Assembly (NCBI GenBank): GCA_902514275.1
Contig: CABXQD010000001.1
Location: 1-64,000, forward strand
Source of the DNA: an uncultured marine group I thaumarchaeote
GTDB lineage: Archaea > Thermoproteota > Nitrososphaeria > Nitrososphaerales > Nitrosopumilaceae
Length of the DNA stretch: 64,000 nt
Direction: 5' to 3'
Part shown: one piece after another, positions 51,979 to 60,630 of the stretch
Layout: the number at the start of each line of letters is the position of its first letter
Position numbering within the stretch: the first letter of the stretch is position 1
Notes under the pieces: generated by a model
What the model saw: only the letters and a program-made list of their open reading frames with translations
What the model was told of the DNA's origin: nothing
The model's database searches: none
Translations under genes and position numbers: made by a program

Positions 51979-53712
51979 TTATTCGTCGCCTTCTCCACGA
52001 CCCAAATCTCCTAATCCATATTCATCAATTACTTTATTTCTAAATTCATCTTTTTCATCAATTTCTACTTGTTCTTTCTTCTCATCTCCCTGATACACAG
52101 TTCTAATTGGCCATGGAATTCTAATATCATATTTTTTAAATTCTTCATACATGATCATTCTTAGATCTGTTTTTGTTTTAAATTGGGATCCATAATCTTT
52201 GACGTATAGCCACATTGAAAAATCTAATGCAGAATCATTGAATTGATTAAATCTTACAACAGGTTGTGAAATATCTACATGTAAATCCTTATCACAACCA
52301 CAACTTGATTTATTTTCATCCAAGTATGAGCATCTGTTTTGTCTAACTAGGTGTTTTCCTTTACCATCTTTAATTTCGATCATTCCTCGCTTTCCAATTT
52401 TTACTAAAATTGCAGCAACTTGTTTTGGATCATTAAGATATGAAACACCTACTGTAACTACTGCTGGAACAAGTTTGTTTTCTTTTGTATAATTGATTAT
52501 TTGTGCTGTTACTAATTGTCTTGTAGGAATTATTGCTACAGATTCATGTAATCCATCTCTAACATAGGTAACTCTAGGTGTAATTTTATGAACATATCCA
52601 TTATATCCTGATTCTAATTGTACTCTTTCACCTTCTTTGAAAATATTGTCTTTTCTAATCATTATATATGCAAAATAATTCTGCATTGTTTCTTGTAATG
52701 CTAAACCAATACCAATTGCAAGACCTCCTGTTGCAGTTGCTAATACAAACAAATCTACTCCCCACCAAGACACAACTCCGAGAATTGTTGCAGCAAAAAT
52801 TCCTACTGGTAAAATTTGTTTAAATGATTTAGGTATACCTTCTCTTTTTTTACGCGCATAACCTACTGGACGAGAACTTGGAATTAATGGCTCAAAACCA
52901 TTTAGTCTTTTTTCTTCTCTCCAAATATCTATTGCAAATATTTCATCTGGTTTTGCACCAGGTTTTAATTTTCTTCCTGATTGATTATTTCCAGTAATAC
53001 AATTGTTAAAATATTTCAAATATTTCTTTCTCTCAGATTCTTTCCATTTTTCAAATGGATTAGTTACTAATTTTTCATAACTCCCAATAGGATTTCCTTT
53101 TGAAGTACGATATTGTTCTAATTGAATTATTCCTTCTTTTGTTTTACAGAGATTTCTAAATTCTTCATCAGTAAATTCTTCAGGTGTAATAGTGGGCGGA
53201 ATCCATTTGTATAATTTATGAAAAAGACCATCATCATCTGAAAAACCTTGCATATCGTACCATACCTGAAAATCTTGTTTTTCAAGAATTGATTTATCAC
53301 GTTTTGTAAGCATTATTGGGATTAAATGAGAAATTGTATAACCAATAACTAAAATGTTGAAAGTATTGAGAATCTTGGCAAAAGTTTCTTCAGGAGTTAA
53401 TTCCATTGTTAATGAATTTGAATCATTTTCAAATAATTCTGAAGTTTGAATATATGCATTAGTTGATGAAATTAGAGCAATTGCAAAAAATGGTAATACT
53501 GCATTTTGTACAAATTTTGATAAATGTGGTCTAGTGTAAAATATTTTTTTTGATTTAATTAATGATGAGAATGTCCTATATGCAGCAGCTATTGCAATTA
53601 TTCCAACAATCATAATGATGAAAGCTAACTGAAGTGATTCTGACGAAGCTAATAATTGCGAAACTGTTTCAAATTCGCCCACTGAAATTTGTGAAATATC
53701 TCCTTCGCTCAT
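51979..53712 (-). CDS. MscS-type mechanosensitive channel, large form
   Basis: A 577-residue channel that would release solutes on osmotic downshock. Helices at about 29-44, 70-85 and 115-133 are followed by a long cytoplasmic insertion (135-285), then the conserved pore region at 291-340 (VGIFAATILGVVSWWGVDLF, ATGGLAIGIGLALQETMQNY) and the MscS beta domain. A cysteine cluster (Cys451, Cys461, Cys463) lies in an insertion of the C-terminal domain and may bind a metal or act as a redox sensor. The neighbouring KamA gene is divergent. Confidence 0.9.
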   Translation of the reverse strand: MSEGDISQISVGEFETVSQLLASSESLQLAFIIMIVGIIAIAAAYRTFSSLIKSKKIFYTRPHLSKFVQNAVLPFFAIALISSTNAYIQTSELFENDSNSLTMELTPEETFAKILNTFNILVIGYTISHLIPIMLTKRDKSILEKQDFQVWYDMQGFSDDDGLFHKLYKWIPPTITPEEFTDEEFRNLCKTKEGIIQLEQYRTSKGNPIGSYEKLVTNPFEKWKESERKKYLKYFNNCITGNNQSGRKLKPGAKPDEIFAIDIWREEKRLNGFEPLIPSSRPVGYARKKREGIPKSFKQILPVGIFAATILGVVSWWGVDLFVLATATGGLAIGIGLALQETMQNYFAYIMIRKDNIFKEGERVQLESGYNGYVHKITPRVTYVRDGLHESVAIIPTRQLVTAQIINYTKENKLVPAVVTVGVSYLNDPKQVAAILVKIGKRGMIEIKDGKGKHLVRQNRCSYLDENKSSCGCDKDLHVDISQPVVRFNQFNDSALDFSMWLYVKDYGSQFKTKTDLRMIMYEEFKKYDIRIPWPIRTVYQGDEKKEQVEIDEKDEFRNKVIDEYGLGDLGRGEGDE

Positions 53713-53857
53713 AGTTTGTCTTCTTACTTTGTTTTATTTTCTAGAATAAAATGTTAAGCCATTTTGATTATTTTAAAAGAAAAATTACAAAATTATTGAT
53801 TATTTTGTGCCTAGTATTGTTGCAACATTTAACAAGGGTTGAAGTATTTTTTACAAA

Positions 53858-55195
53858 ATGACCTATCAAAAATCAATTTGGAATGAATCACCTTCAATGA
53901 AATCTTACACGTTATCTAATTTTCGCCAACTTCCACAAATTCAACAACTTTCTGAAGAAAAACAATTTGAAATGGAAGTTGTAGGAAACGTCTTACCTTT
54001 TAAAGCAAATAATTATGTAGTTGAACAATTAATTGATTGGAATAATATTCCAAATGATCCAATTTTTGTTTTAACATTTCCTCAAAAAGGAATGTTGAAA
54101 CCTGAACACTATGAAAAAATGGCTACTGCATTAAAAAATAATGCTGATAAAAAAGAAATAGCAAATATTGCAAATGAAATTCGTTTACAATTAAATCCTC
54201 ATCCAGCAGGTCAAATGGAGCTAAATGTTCCAACATTAAAAGATGGAACTAAACTATATGGTATGCAACATAAGTACAAAGAAACTTGTCTTTTTTTCCC
54301 TAGTCAAAGTCAAACTTGTCATGCATATTGTAGTTTTTGTTTTAGATGGCCACAATTTGTTGGAATGGATGAAATGAAATTTGCAATGCAAGAAGGTGAA
54401 CAATTAGTTCAATATCTTAGAGAACATCCTGAAATTACTGATGTATTATTTACTGGTGGTGATCCTATGATTATGAAAGCAAAAATTTTCTCAAAATATA
54501 TTGATACCTTAGTTGATGCAGATCTTCCAAATCTTAAAACTATCAGAATTGGAACAAAAGCTCTTGCATACTGGCCTTACAAATTTTTAACAGATTCAGA
54601 TTCTCAAGAAATGTTAGAAGTCTTTAAGAAAATTACTAGTAATGGTTTACATTTGGCATTCATGGCTCACTTTAATCATCTAAATGAACTATCTACTGAT
54701 GCTGTAAAAGATGCAATTAGGGAAGTGAGAAAAACAGGTGCTCAAATTAGAACTCAATCACCTCTTTTAACACACATCAATGATGATGCAGAAATGTGGG
54801 CCAAAATGTGGACAAAACAAGTTGAATTAGGTTGTATCCCCTACTACATGTTTGTAGTTAGAGATACAGGTGCTCAACATTATTTTGGAATTTCTTTAAT
54901 TAAAGCACATGAAATTTACAAAAAAGCATATTCTTCAGTTAGTGGATTAGCTAGAACAGTTCGTGGACCAAGTATGTCTGCAACTCCTGGAAAAGTCCAT
55001 GTTATGGGAACTGCAAATCTAAATAACGAAAAAGTAATTGTTTTAAGATTTTTACAAGGCAGAAATCCTGATTGGGTGGATATTCCGTTTTTTGCTAAAT
55101 ATGATGAAAATGCAATTTGGTTAGATGACTTAAAACCAGTATTTACTGAAAAATTCTTTTTTGAAGAAGAAATGAAAAATTTACAAAAAAACTAA
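53858..55195 (+). CDS. KamA-family radical SAM protein (lysine 2,3-aminomutase-like)
   Basis: A 445-residue radical SAM, PLP-dependent enzyme. The iron-sulfur motif is C154-x3-C158-x2-C161 in SQTCHAYCSFCFRWP. DVLFTGGDPMIMKAKI and the C-terminal SATPGKVHVMG, with a likely PLP lysine, are family features. Lysine 2,3-aminomutases make beta-lysine, a precursor of the osmolyte N-epsilon-acetyl-beta-lysine in some archaea, but no acetyltransferase of that pathway is next to it. The substrate is therefore uncertain. Confidence 0.85.
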   Translation: MTYQKSIWNESPSMKSYTLSNFRQLPQIQQLSEEKQFEMEVVGNVLPFKANNYVVEQLIDWNNIPNDPIFVLTFPQKGMLKPEHYEKMATALKNNADKKEIANIANEIRLQLNPHPAGQMELNVPTLKDGTKLYGMQHKYKETCLFFPSQSQTCHAYCSFCFRWPQFVGMDEMKFAMQEGEQLVQYLREHPEITDVLFTGGDPMIMKAKIFSKYIDTLVDADLPNLKTIRIGTKALAYWPYKFLTDSDSQEMLEVFKKITSNGLHLAFMAHFNHLNELSTDAVKDAIREVRKTGAQIRTQSPLLTHINDDAEMWAKMWTKQVELGCIPYYMFVVRDTGAQHYFGISLIKAHEIYKKAYSSVSGLARTVRGPSMSATPGKVHVMGTANLNNEKVIVLRFLQGRNPDWVDIPFFAKYDENAIWLDDLKPVFTEKFFFEEEMKNLQKN

Positions 55196-55293
55196 TTCAA
55201 TTGAAAATAATTTTATCCTAAACTTTACCTGACTTTCTTGACAACTCTATCTTACTAGATAATATTAGTAAAATCATTTCTTATGACTAGTAA

Positions 55294-56739
55294 TTGGACT
55301 ATAAACAAGTTTTACAAACCATTCAAGATGAAAATATCTCTTTCATTGATTTTTGGTTTGTGGATATTTTTGGTGAACTTCATAATGTTGGAATGCCTAG
55401 TTACGCAATTGATGAAAATAGTTTTGTCAATGGTCTTGAAAAATTAGATGCAAGTTCAATTGTCGGATTTAAATCTGTAAATAACTCTGATATGATTTTA
55501 ATGCCTGATCCAAATTCATTCAAAATTTTACCTAATGATTATGATCCAGGACATAGAAAAAATGCACGTATCTTTTGTGATCTATATGACGGTAGTACAA
55601 GAAAAGAATCACGCTATACTAGAGATTCTAGAGGAATTGCACATAAATCAGCTGAAAAACTTGGCGAGTTTGGATTTACTCATACAAACTGGGGACCTGA
55701 AATCGAATTTTTTGTATTTGATTCAATCAATGTTTATCCATCACCATATGCTGCAACTCATTCTGGTGGAGGTTCTGGTTATTCAATTGACTCTAAAGAA
55801 TCACCATGGTCTAAAGGAAATGTTAGTACCGCAATAAATTTCAAAGAGGGGTATTATCCATCACAACCAAAAGATACACTTGCAGGATTTAGAAAAGATG
55901 TTTGTGAAGATTTGTATAATCATTTTGGAATAAAAATTGAAGCTGAACATCATGAAGTAGCAACTTCTGGTCAATGTGAAATTAACTTAGTTTATGATGA
56001 AATGATTGCTATGGCAGATAATGTAATTGCCGTTAAAAATTTAGTTAAAGTAAAAGCTAAAAGAAAAAATAAAGTAGCAACTTTTATGCCAAAACCAATC
56101 TTTGGTGATAATGCATCAGCTATGCATACACACCAAAGCTTATGGAAAGATAACAGCAATGTAATGTACGATCAAGATGATGAAGTTGCACAAATGAGTC
56201 AAATTGGCAGGTACTATGTTGGAGGAATTTTAAGTCATGCATCTGCACTATGTGCAATTTCAAATCCTACAACCAATTCTTACAAACGTCTTGTACCTGG
56301 ATTTGAAGCACCAGTCAATGTTTGTTGGGGATTAGCAAATCGTTCTACTGCAATTAGAATTCCAATGTATAATAGAAATCAAGAAAAAAGTAAAAGAATA
56401 GAATATCGTGTACCTGATCCTACTGCAAATATCTATCTTTTAGAAGCTGCATTATTGTTAGCAGGATTAGATGGAATTAAAAATAAAATTGATCCTGGAG
56501 ATCCTATTGAAGAAAATGTTTACAAACTTTCTCCAGAAAAGAAAAGAGAATATAATATTGGTTCCTTACCAGTTTCATTGAAAGGTGCATTAGATTCTCT
56601 TGTTAGTGATTCTAAATTTTTAGAAGAAGTTTTTACAACTGATTTTCTTGAAACATATTCTAAATTAAAATACAAAGAATATACTGCATTTGCACAAACC
56701 CCAACTGCTTGGGAAGTTTCAATGTATGCAGATGCGTAA
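55294..56739 (+). CDS. glnA: Glutamine synthetase type I (second copy)
   Basis: A 481-residue glutamine synthetase paralogue. The metal and substrate motifs are FTHTNWGPEIEFFVFD, EHHEVATSGQCEINL, NASAMHTHQSLWKD, NPTTNSYKRLVPGFEAPVNV and RIEYRVPDPTAN. At the adenylylation position it has Tyr (EENVYKL), whereas the first copy has Phe. The start is TTG at 55294 (no ATG fits). The two copies may serve different ammonium ranges, but nothing in the sequence shows this directly. It stands alone after the KamA gene. Confidence 0.93.
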   Translation: MDYKQVLQTIQDENISFIDFWFVDIFGELHNVGMPSYAIDENSFVNGLEKLDASSIVGFKSVNNSDMILMPDPNSFKILPNDYDPGHRKNARIFCDLYDGSTRKESRYTRDSRGIAHKSAEKLGEFGFTHTNWGPEIEFFVFDSINVYPSPYAATHSGGGSGYSIDSKESPWSKGNVSTAINFKEGYYPSQPKDTLAGFRKDVCEDLYNHFGIKIEAEHHEVATSGQCEINLVYDEMIAMADNVIAVKNLVKVKAKRKNKVATFMPKPIFGDNASAMHTHQSLWKDNSNVMYDQDDEVAQMSQIGRYYVGGILSHASALCAISNPTTNSYKRLVPGFEAPVNVCWGLANRSTAIRIPMYNRNQEKSKRIEYRVPDPTANIYLLEAALLLAGLDGIKNKIDPGDPIEENVYKLSPEKKREYNIGSLPVSLKGALDSLVSDSKFLEEVFTTDFLETYSKLKYKEYTAFAQTPTAWEVSMYADA

Positions 56740-56792
56740 CTGGTACAATTATCAAAAATAACATTTTTAAAATTAGATTTTATTTTTTAATT

Positions 56793-57470
56793 ATGAAATA
56801 TACTTTCTTAATTCTTTCATTGTTACTTATTCCAAGCTTTGCTGGAATCGCATATGGACATACAGTTGACGCAGTTGGGGAATATCGTGTAGAAATTGGT
56901 TGGATGAATGAACCAGTTGTTTCTGGCGAAACAAATGCTCTTGAATTATACGTTAACCCATTAATCCCTTGTCCTGATATTTCAATACCTTTGGAATGTG
57001 CAAATTCTCAAGAATTTCAAAATGGTATTGAAGGATTAAGAAAATTACTTAAAATTCAATTTGTATATGATAAAACACAAACAATCACTTTACCTTTAGT
57101 AGATGATCATGACATACCAGGAAAATATTATGCTTTCATTACTCCAACAGTATCTGGATACTTTCAAGCAAATCTAATTGGAAAAATTTTGGATACGCCT
57201 GTGAATTTATCCATGCATCCACCTCCAATTGCAGAAAGATCCTACATTGAATTTCCTGAATTATCTGATCTTGCATTAACTGAAGTTATTGATGATAATG
57301 CAAAACTTGTTGAAAGAATTAACTCTTTAGAAAATACTGTTAAGAATCTAGAAAATTCGAATAATCAAATGCAAAATGAAATAGATGTGAATGATATTTG
57401 GGCAACTGGAATTGGAATAATTGCTCTTATCATAGCCATAATAGCTCTAGTTAAAATTAGAAAAAATTAA
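56793..57470 (+). CDS. Secreted or membrane-anchored protein with C-terminal coiled coil
   Basis: A 225-residue protein from the ATG at 56793; an upstream frame from 56709 would begin inside glnA and is unlikely. A signal peptide MKYTFLILSLLLIPSFAGIA is followed by a beta-sandwich-like domain (GEYRVEIGWMNEPVVSGETN, YFQANLIGKI) with two cysteines (PCPDISIPLEC). Then comes a coiled coil (VERINSLENTVKNLENSNNQ) and a membrane helix with a basic end. It resembles YtkA/CopC-like extracellular domains, where binding of metal or another ligand is possible. The function is not established. Confidence 0.72.
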   Translation: MKYTFLILSLLLIPSFAGIAYGHTVDAVGEYRVEIGWMNEPVVSGETNALELYVNPLIPCPDISIPLECANSQEFQNGIEGLRKLLKIQFVYDKTQTITLPLVDDHDIPGKYYAFITPTVSGYFQANLIGKILDTPVNLSMHPPPIAERSYIEFPELSDLALTEVIDDNAKLVERINSLENTVKNLENSNNQMQNEIDVNDIWATGIGIIALIIAIIALVKIRKN

Positions 57471-57578
57471 CTTTATGAGTAATTTTTTATGAAATTTTCC
57501 AAATCATTGATATTCTGCAATGTAATAAACTACAAGTATAGGAAAATGAGTACTGATCCTAACTAGGTTGATAAAAAA

Positions 57579-58733
57579 ATGGTTGAATCTAATTATGATA
57601 TTTTAGGAATTGTAGAGGGAACAACAGAAAAAGATATTCGAGATGCATTTAGAAGATTAGCCTTACAATTTCATTCTGATCGCGGTGGGGAAAATGAACA
57701 ATTTATTAAAATTAAACAAGCATATGATGATCTAAAAATTGGAAAAAAATATCCAGATACTGATATTGAAAAAATAAAAAATTCTAGAGTTTATTCGGAT
57801 GAAAGTGAAGAAGATGTTAGAAGAAAAAATCAAATTTTAGGCCAAGAATTATCTAAAGAAATGACAACTGCTGAAGAATGGGCATCAGCTTTAAATCGTT
57901 CAAATGTAACTGCTACTAGATTATTTGGTTCAAAAACTCTTGGTGAAATTGAACTAGAAAGAAAAGCAACTGGTACTTTATCTATCAAAGGTAATTTTAT
58001 GGCTGGAAGTTTAACTTATGACGGACCTGTTATTATGCAAGGTAGTATCACGAGTCCTTCTTGGACTCAAGAATTTAAAACTAATATTCATCTTACAAAA
58101 GGAGATTTCAAATTTATTAATCCATTAGAAAATAAATATAAAATTGAAAATGGGGCTCAGATTATTGTAGATAATGGAAATGTTGTTGTAGGTAATATTT
58201 ATGGTAGGAAATATAGAGTTGAAGATAAAGAAGGCAGAGTAGGAATTTTTCAAATTCAGGAACATAGAACAGGTATTTCTGCACCACAAGGAAAAATTGT
58301 TGCTGAAAATATTGTAAATACTGTATCTCTTGTAGCAGATTCAATTATTGTTTTAAATGTTGAAGAGGATGCAATTCTTTCTGCACGTGAAATTTTATTT
58401 TATGGAAATAAATTAACATATGATTGTGTAATTAAATTAAAACAAAATGGTACAATCAGATTCTTTGAAACTTTTTCAATTCAGGGTTTAAGTGGAGATG
58501 CAATAATTGAATTAGAAAATGGTAAAAAAATAAGACTGTTTGATCTAAAAACTAAAAAAATTAAAGATTTGGCTGATGAATTTGTTCCTCATAAAGAAAA
58601 TTACAATAAAGATGCTACTATGGTAGGAAATGGATTTACTATTACTTATGATATGTTAGATAATTTATCTAAAAAACCAACTAAAAAATCAAAATCTAAT
58701 TGGAAATCAAAATTCAAACTTTCTAAAGATTAG
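57579..58733 (+). CDS. J-domain protein with beta-rich C-terminal region
   Basis: A 384-residue protein. Residues 1-60 form a J domain (YDILGIVEGTTEKDIRDAFR, IKIKQAYDDLKIG), but the key HPD motif reads His32-Ser33-Asp34 (FHSDRGG). The Asp and His remain, so Hsp70 stimulation may be weakened or changed. From about 110 to 350 the sequence is strand-rich with repeated polar turns (GSLTYDGPVIMQGSI, IVAENIVNTVSLVADSIIVL), like a beta-helix or bactofilin-type polymer domain. A basic tail ends it. The combination is unusual and its role is unknown. Confidence 0.75.
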   Translation: MVESNYDILGIVEGTTEKDIRDAFRRLALQFHSDRGGENEQFIKIKQAYDDLKIGKKYPDTDIEKIKNSRVYSDESEEDVRRKNQILGQELSKEMTTAEEWASALNRSNVTATRLFGSKTLGEIELERKATGTLSIKGNFMAGSLTYDGPVIMQGSITSPSWTQEFKTNIHLTKGDFKFINPLENKYKIENGAQIIVDNGNVVVGNIYGRKYRVEDKEGRVGIFQIQEHRTGISAPQGKIVAENIVNTVSLVADSIIVLNVEEDAILSAREILFYGNKLTYDCVIKLKQNGTIRFFETFSIQGLSGDAIIELENGKKIRLFDLKTKKIKDLADEFVPHKENYNKDATMVGNGFTITYDMLDNLSKKPTKKSKSNWKSKFKLSKD

Positions 58734-58795
58734 ATTTCAATATTAGCGAATTGAATAAAAAATAATAAAAAGAAATTAAAAATTGTAGAACTAAT

Positions 58796-59095
58796 CTAAT
58801 CGATTAATTCGGTCCAACCTTTGACGAAGACTGAGTCTTTATGTAATGGAACTGGTTGTCCAACTGTAAAGTCCATTGGTCTCATCCAAAAGATTGCTTT
58901 TGTTGGGCATACACCTATGCATGCACCATCAGTAATGCATCTTTCTGGGTAGAAGACAAATGCTTTACCTCTTTTCCAGCCTTCAACTGGTTTTACTCTA
59001 AGGACATCAGGACCAAGTGTTGTACAGATTTCTACACAGAGTGCACATCCGATACACATTTGTTCACTTATGTCTGGAAGTATTGCTACTGGCAT
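58796..59095 (-). CDS. Ferredoxin, 2x[4Fe-4S] (copy A)
   Basis: A 99-residue electron carrier. The first cluster motif is CIGCALCVEICTTLGP and the second CITDGACIGVCPTKAI, which between them provide eight cysteines. The ends (MPVAILPDISEQ and VFVKGWTELID) extend beyond the usual small ferredoxin. The neighbour at 59613-59912 is a near-identical copy with only about five residue changes. The 3' flanks are identical between the copies, while the upstream sequences differ, so the copies may be expressed differently. Confidence 0.93.
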   Translation of the reverse strand: MPVAILPDISEQMCIGCALCVEICTTLGPDVLRVKPVEGWKRGKAFVFYPERCITDGACIGVCPTKAIFWMRPMDFTVGQPVPLHKDSVFVKGWTELID

Positions 59096-59182
59096 TATAA
59101 CAAAAAATGTTTACATCCTGTATTTAAACCGGAAGCCAATCTCATAACTCTGTTATGAAAATAATTAAAAAACTATGTGTAA

Positions 59183-59234
59183 ACATAAAATAAAAACATA
59201 AAATAAAAACATAAAATAAAAACATAAAATGAAA
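59183..59234. repeat. 13-bp tandem repeats
   Basis: ACATAAAATAAAA is repeated four times in a row from 59183; the last copy has one change (T then G). It lies upstream of copy A of the ferredoxin, 88-139 bp before its ATG on the minus strand, where it could affect promoter bending, or it may be simple slippage-prone DNA. Confidence 0.85.
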
Positions 59235-59439
59235 AAATAAATTGTTACACATAATTATTTTTTAATTAGATCTAATTGTTACAAAATTAAATTTTTTATT
59301 ACATAATTATAAAACTTGTAACAAAAAAATCATATTAAATTTTTAGAATTATCTATTACTAAAATTATATACTAAATTTTAAAAAATTTGTAAATTCTAG
59401 CATAATTATTTTTTTAGAATTATTTTTAATTTTTGTTAG

Positions 59440-59473
59440 AAATGAATTTACTATTACTTATGATATGTTAGAT
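59440..59473 (+). pseudogene. Remnant of the J-domain protein gene 3' end
   Basis: The 34 bp here match 58628-58661 (the codons around TITYDMLD near the end of the J-domain gene) with one mismatch, at an offset of 812 bp. The ferredoxin copies lie at an offset of 817 bp. The remnant therefore marks the left part of a duplicated unit that has decayed outside the ferredoxin gene. Confidence 0.75.
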
Positions 59474-59612
59474 TATATTTTTAAAATAAATTATAAATTA
59501 ACTAATTATCATAATTTCATTTTCTAGAACAGTTTGATTTTTTTATTAATTTGAAAGCTATGAAGTTTTAAAAATAAAATAATAAAAAGAAATTAAAAAT
59601 TGTAGAACTAAT

Positions 59613-59912
59613 CTAATCGATTAATTCGGTCCAACCTTTGACGAAGACTGAATTCTTGTAGAGTGGAACTGGTTGTCCAACTGTAAAGTCCATTGGTCTC
59701 ATCCAAAAGATTGCTTTTGTTGGGCATACACCGATGCATGCACCATCAGAAATACATCTTTCTGGGTAGAAGACAAATGCTTTACCTCTTTTCCAGCCTT
59801 CAACTGGTTTTACTCTAAGGACATCAGGACCAAGTGTTGTACAGATTTCTACACAGAGTGCGCATCCGATACACATTTGTTCACTTATGTCTGGAATAAT
59901 TCCTACTGGCAT
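59613..59912 (-). CDS. Ferredoxin, 2x[4Fe-4S] (copy B)
   Basis: A 99-residue ferredoxin, nearly identical to copy A. Differences are Ala4 to Gly, Leu6 to Ile, one Thr to Ser in the second cluster motif (CISDGACIGVCPTKAI), and His/Asp to Tyr/Asn near the C-terminus (LYKNSVF). All eight cluster cysteines are kept. The synonymous positions are also mostly unchanged, so the duplication is young or the copies are homogenised by conversion. Its upstream region differs from that of copy A. Confidence 0.93.
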   Translation of the reverse strand: MPVGIIPDISEQMCIGCALCVEICTTLGPDVLRVKPVEGWKRGKAFVFYPERCISDGACIGVCPTKAIFWMRPMDFTVGQPVPLYKNSVFVKGWTELID

Positions 59913-60031
59913 AACAAAATTAAATCGAGATTCATGCTTAATATAATTTACCTAAGTTTTTTGACCTATAACACCGTTTCAAATTTTATAACGGCGTTTC
60001 ATTTTAGATCGCTTTACAATTTATTTTTTAA

Positions 60032-60604
60032 TTATTTCAAAATTTTTATTTCAAAATTATTTTGAATTTTTTTGAGAAAATATACTGTTGATTTAGGTAA
60101 TTTCATAATTTGTTTTCCTCCTGGTGATAAAATCCATTCATTATTGTCTTTTTTTCTAGCCATTGCAGTAATTATGATTGTAGAACTGTTTTGTTTTCCT
60201 AATGATGAAAGTAACATTATACATGAATTAACAAATCTTGCAGATTCTAAATCATCAAATAAATTGTAAATTCCATTAAATGAATCAATTATAATTAAAA
60301 ATTCCTTTTTTGATATTTTTGAAATGATTTCAGATAATTTTTCCTCCCAATTTAGCTTATTTGGTTGAAAAATTACTACATTTTCTTGTTTTTGAATCAT
60401 TTTTGATTCAATATATCCTGAATATAGTAAATCCATATCTACAAACATAATTGGATTTTTTACGGAAATTATCAATTTATTTAAAAATTCTATTTTATGA
60501 AAAGAATTTGAACATAATACTAAACTAGGAATATTTTTTTTGAATTCATTTTGAATATTTTTCAAATTATCATCTAAAATTATCTTAGGATTTTTATCCA
60601 ACAC
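60032..60604 (-). CDS. RecA-superfamily-like protein without a P-loop
   Basis: A 190-residue protein with the strand-helix order of RecA/KaiC/Rad55-like ATPases: a Walker B-like strand FLIIIDSFNGIYNLF near 103-117 and a sensor-type strand SSTIIITAMARKKD near 140-153. The position of Walker A holds LVLCSNSFHKIEFLNKLI, with no GxxxxGK[ST]. It therefore probably cannot bind ATP in the normal way and may act as an inactive partner subunit. It is divergent from the aminotransferase gene with a 26-bp gap. Confidence 0.6.
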   Translation of the reverse strand: MLDKNPKIILDDNLKNIQNEFKKNIPSLVLCSNSFHKIEFLNKLIISVKNPIMFVDMDLLYSGYIESKMIQKQENVVIFQPNKLNWEEKLSEIISKISKKEFLIIIDSFNGIYNLFDDLESARFVNSCIMLLSSLGKQNSSTIIITAMARKKDNNEWILSPGGKQIMKLPKSTVYFLKKIQNNFEIKILK

Positions 60605-60630
60605 AAAAGTTAGTCTTTACAGATATAATA

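Larger units (their letters stand above)
59096..59612. other. AT-rich gap with a duplication scar
   Basis: This 517-bp stretch between the ferredoxin copies carries no gene I can support. It contains four 13-bp repeats near its left side (59183-59234), a very AT-rich middle, and at 59440-59473 a 34-bp fragment that matches, with one mismatch, the 3' end of the J-domain gene. The last 35 bp before copy B are the same as the downstream flank of copy A. It is therefore the decayed remainder of a tandem duplication. Confidence 0.8.

Noticed and set aside
58856-59158. Long antisense frames over both ferredoxin genes
   Set aside because: They mirror the codon pattern of the conserved ferredoxins on the other strand and appear in both copies only because the genes are duplicates.
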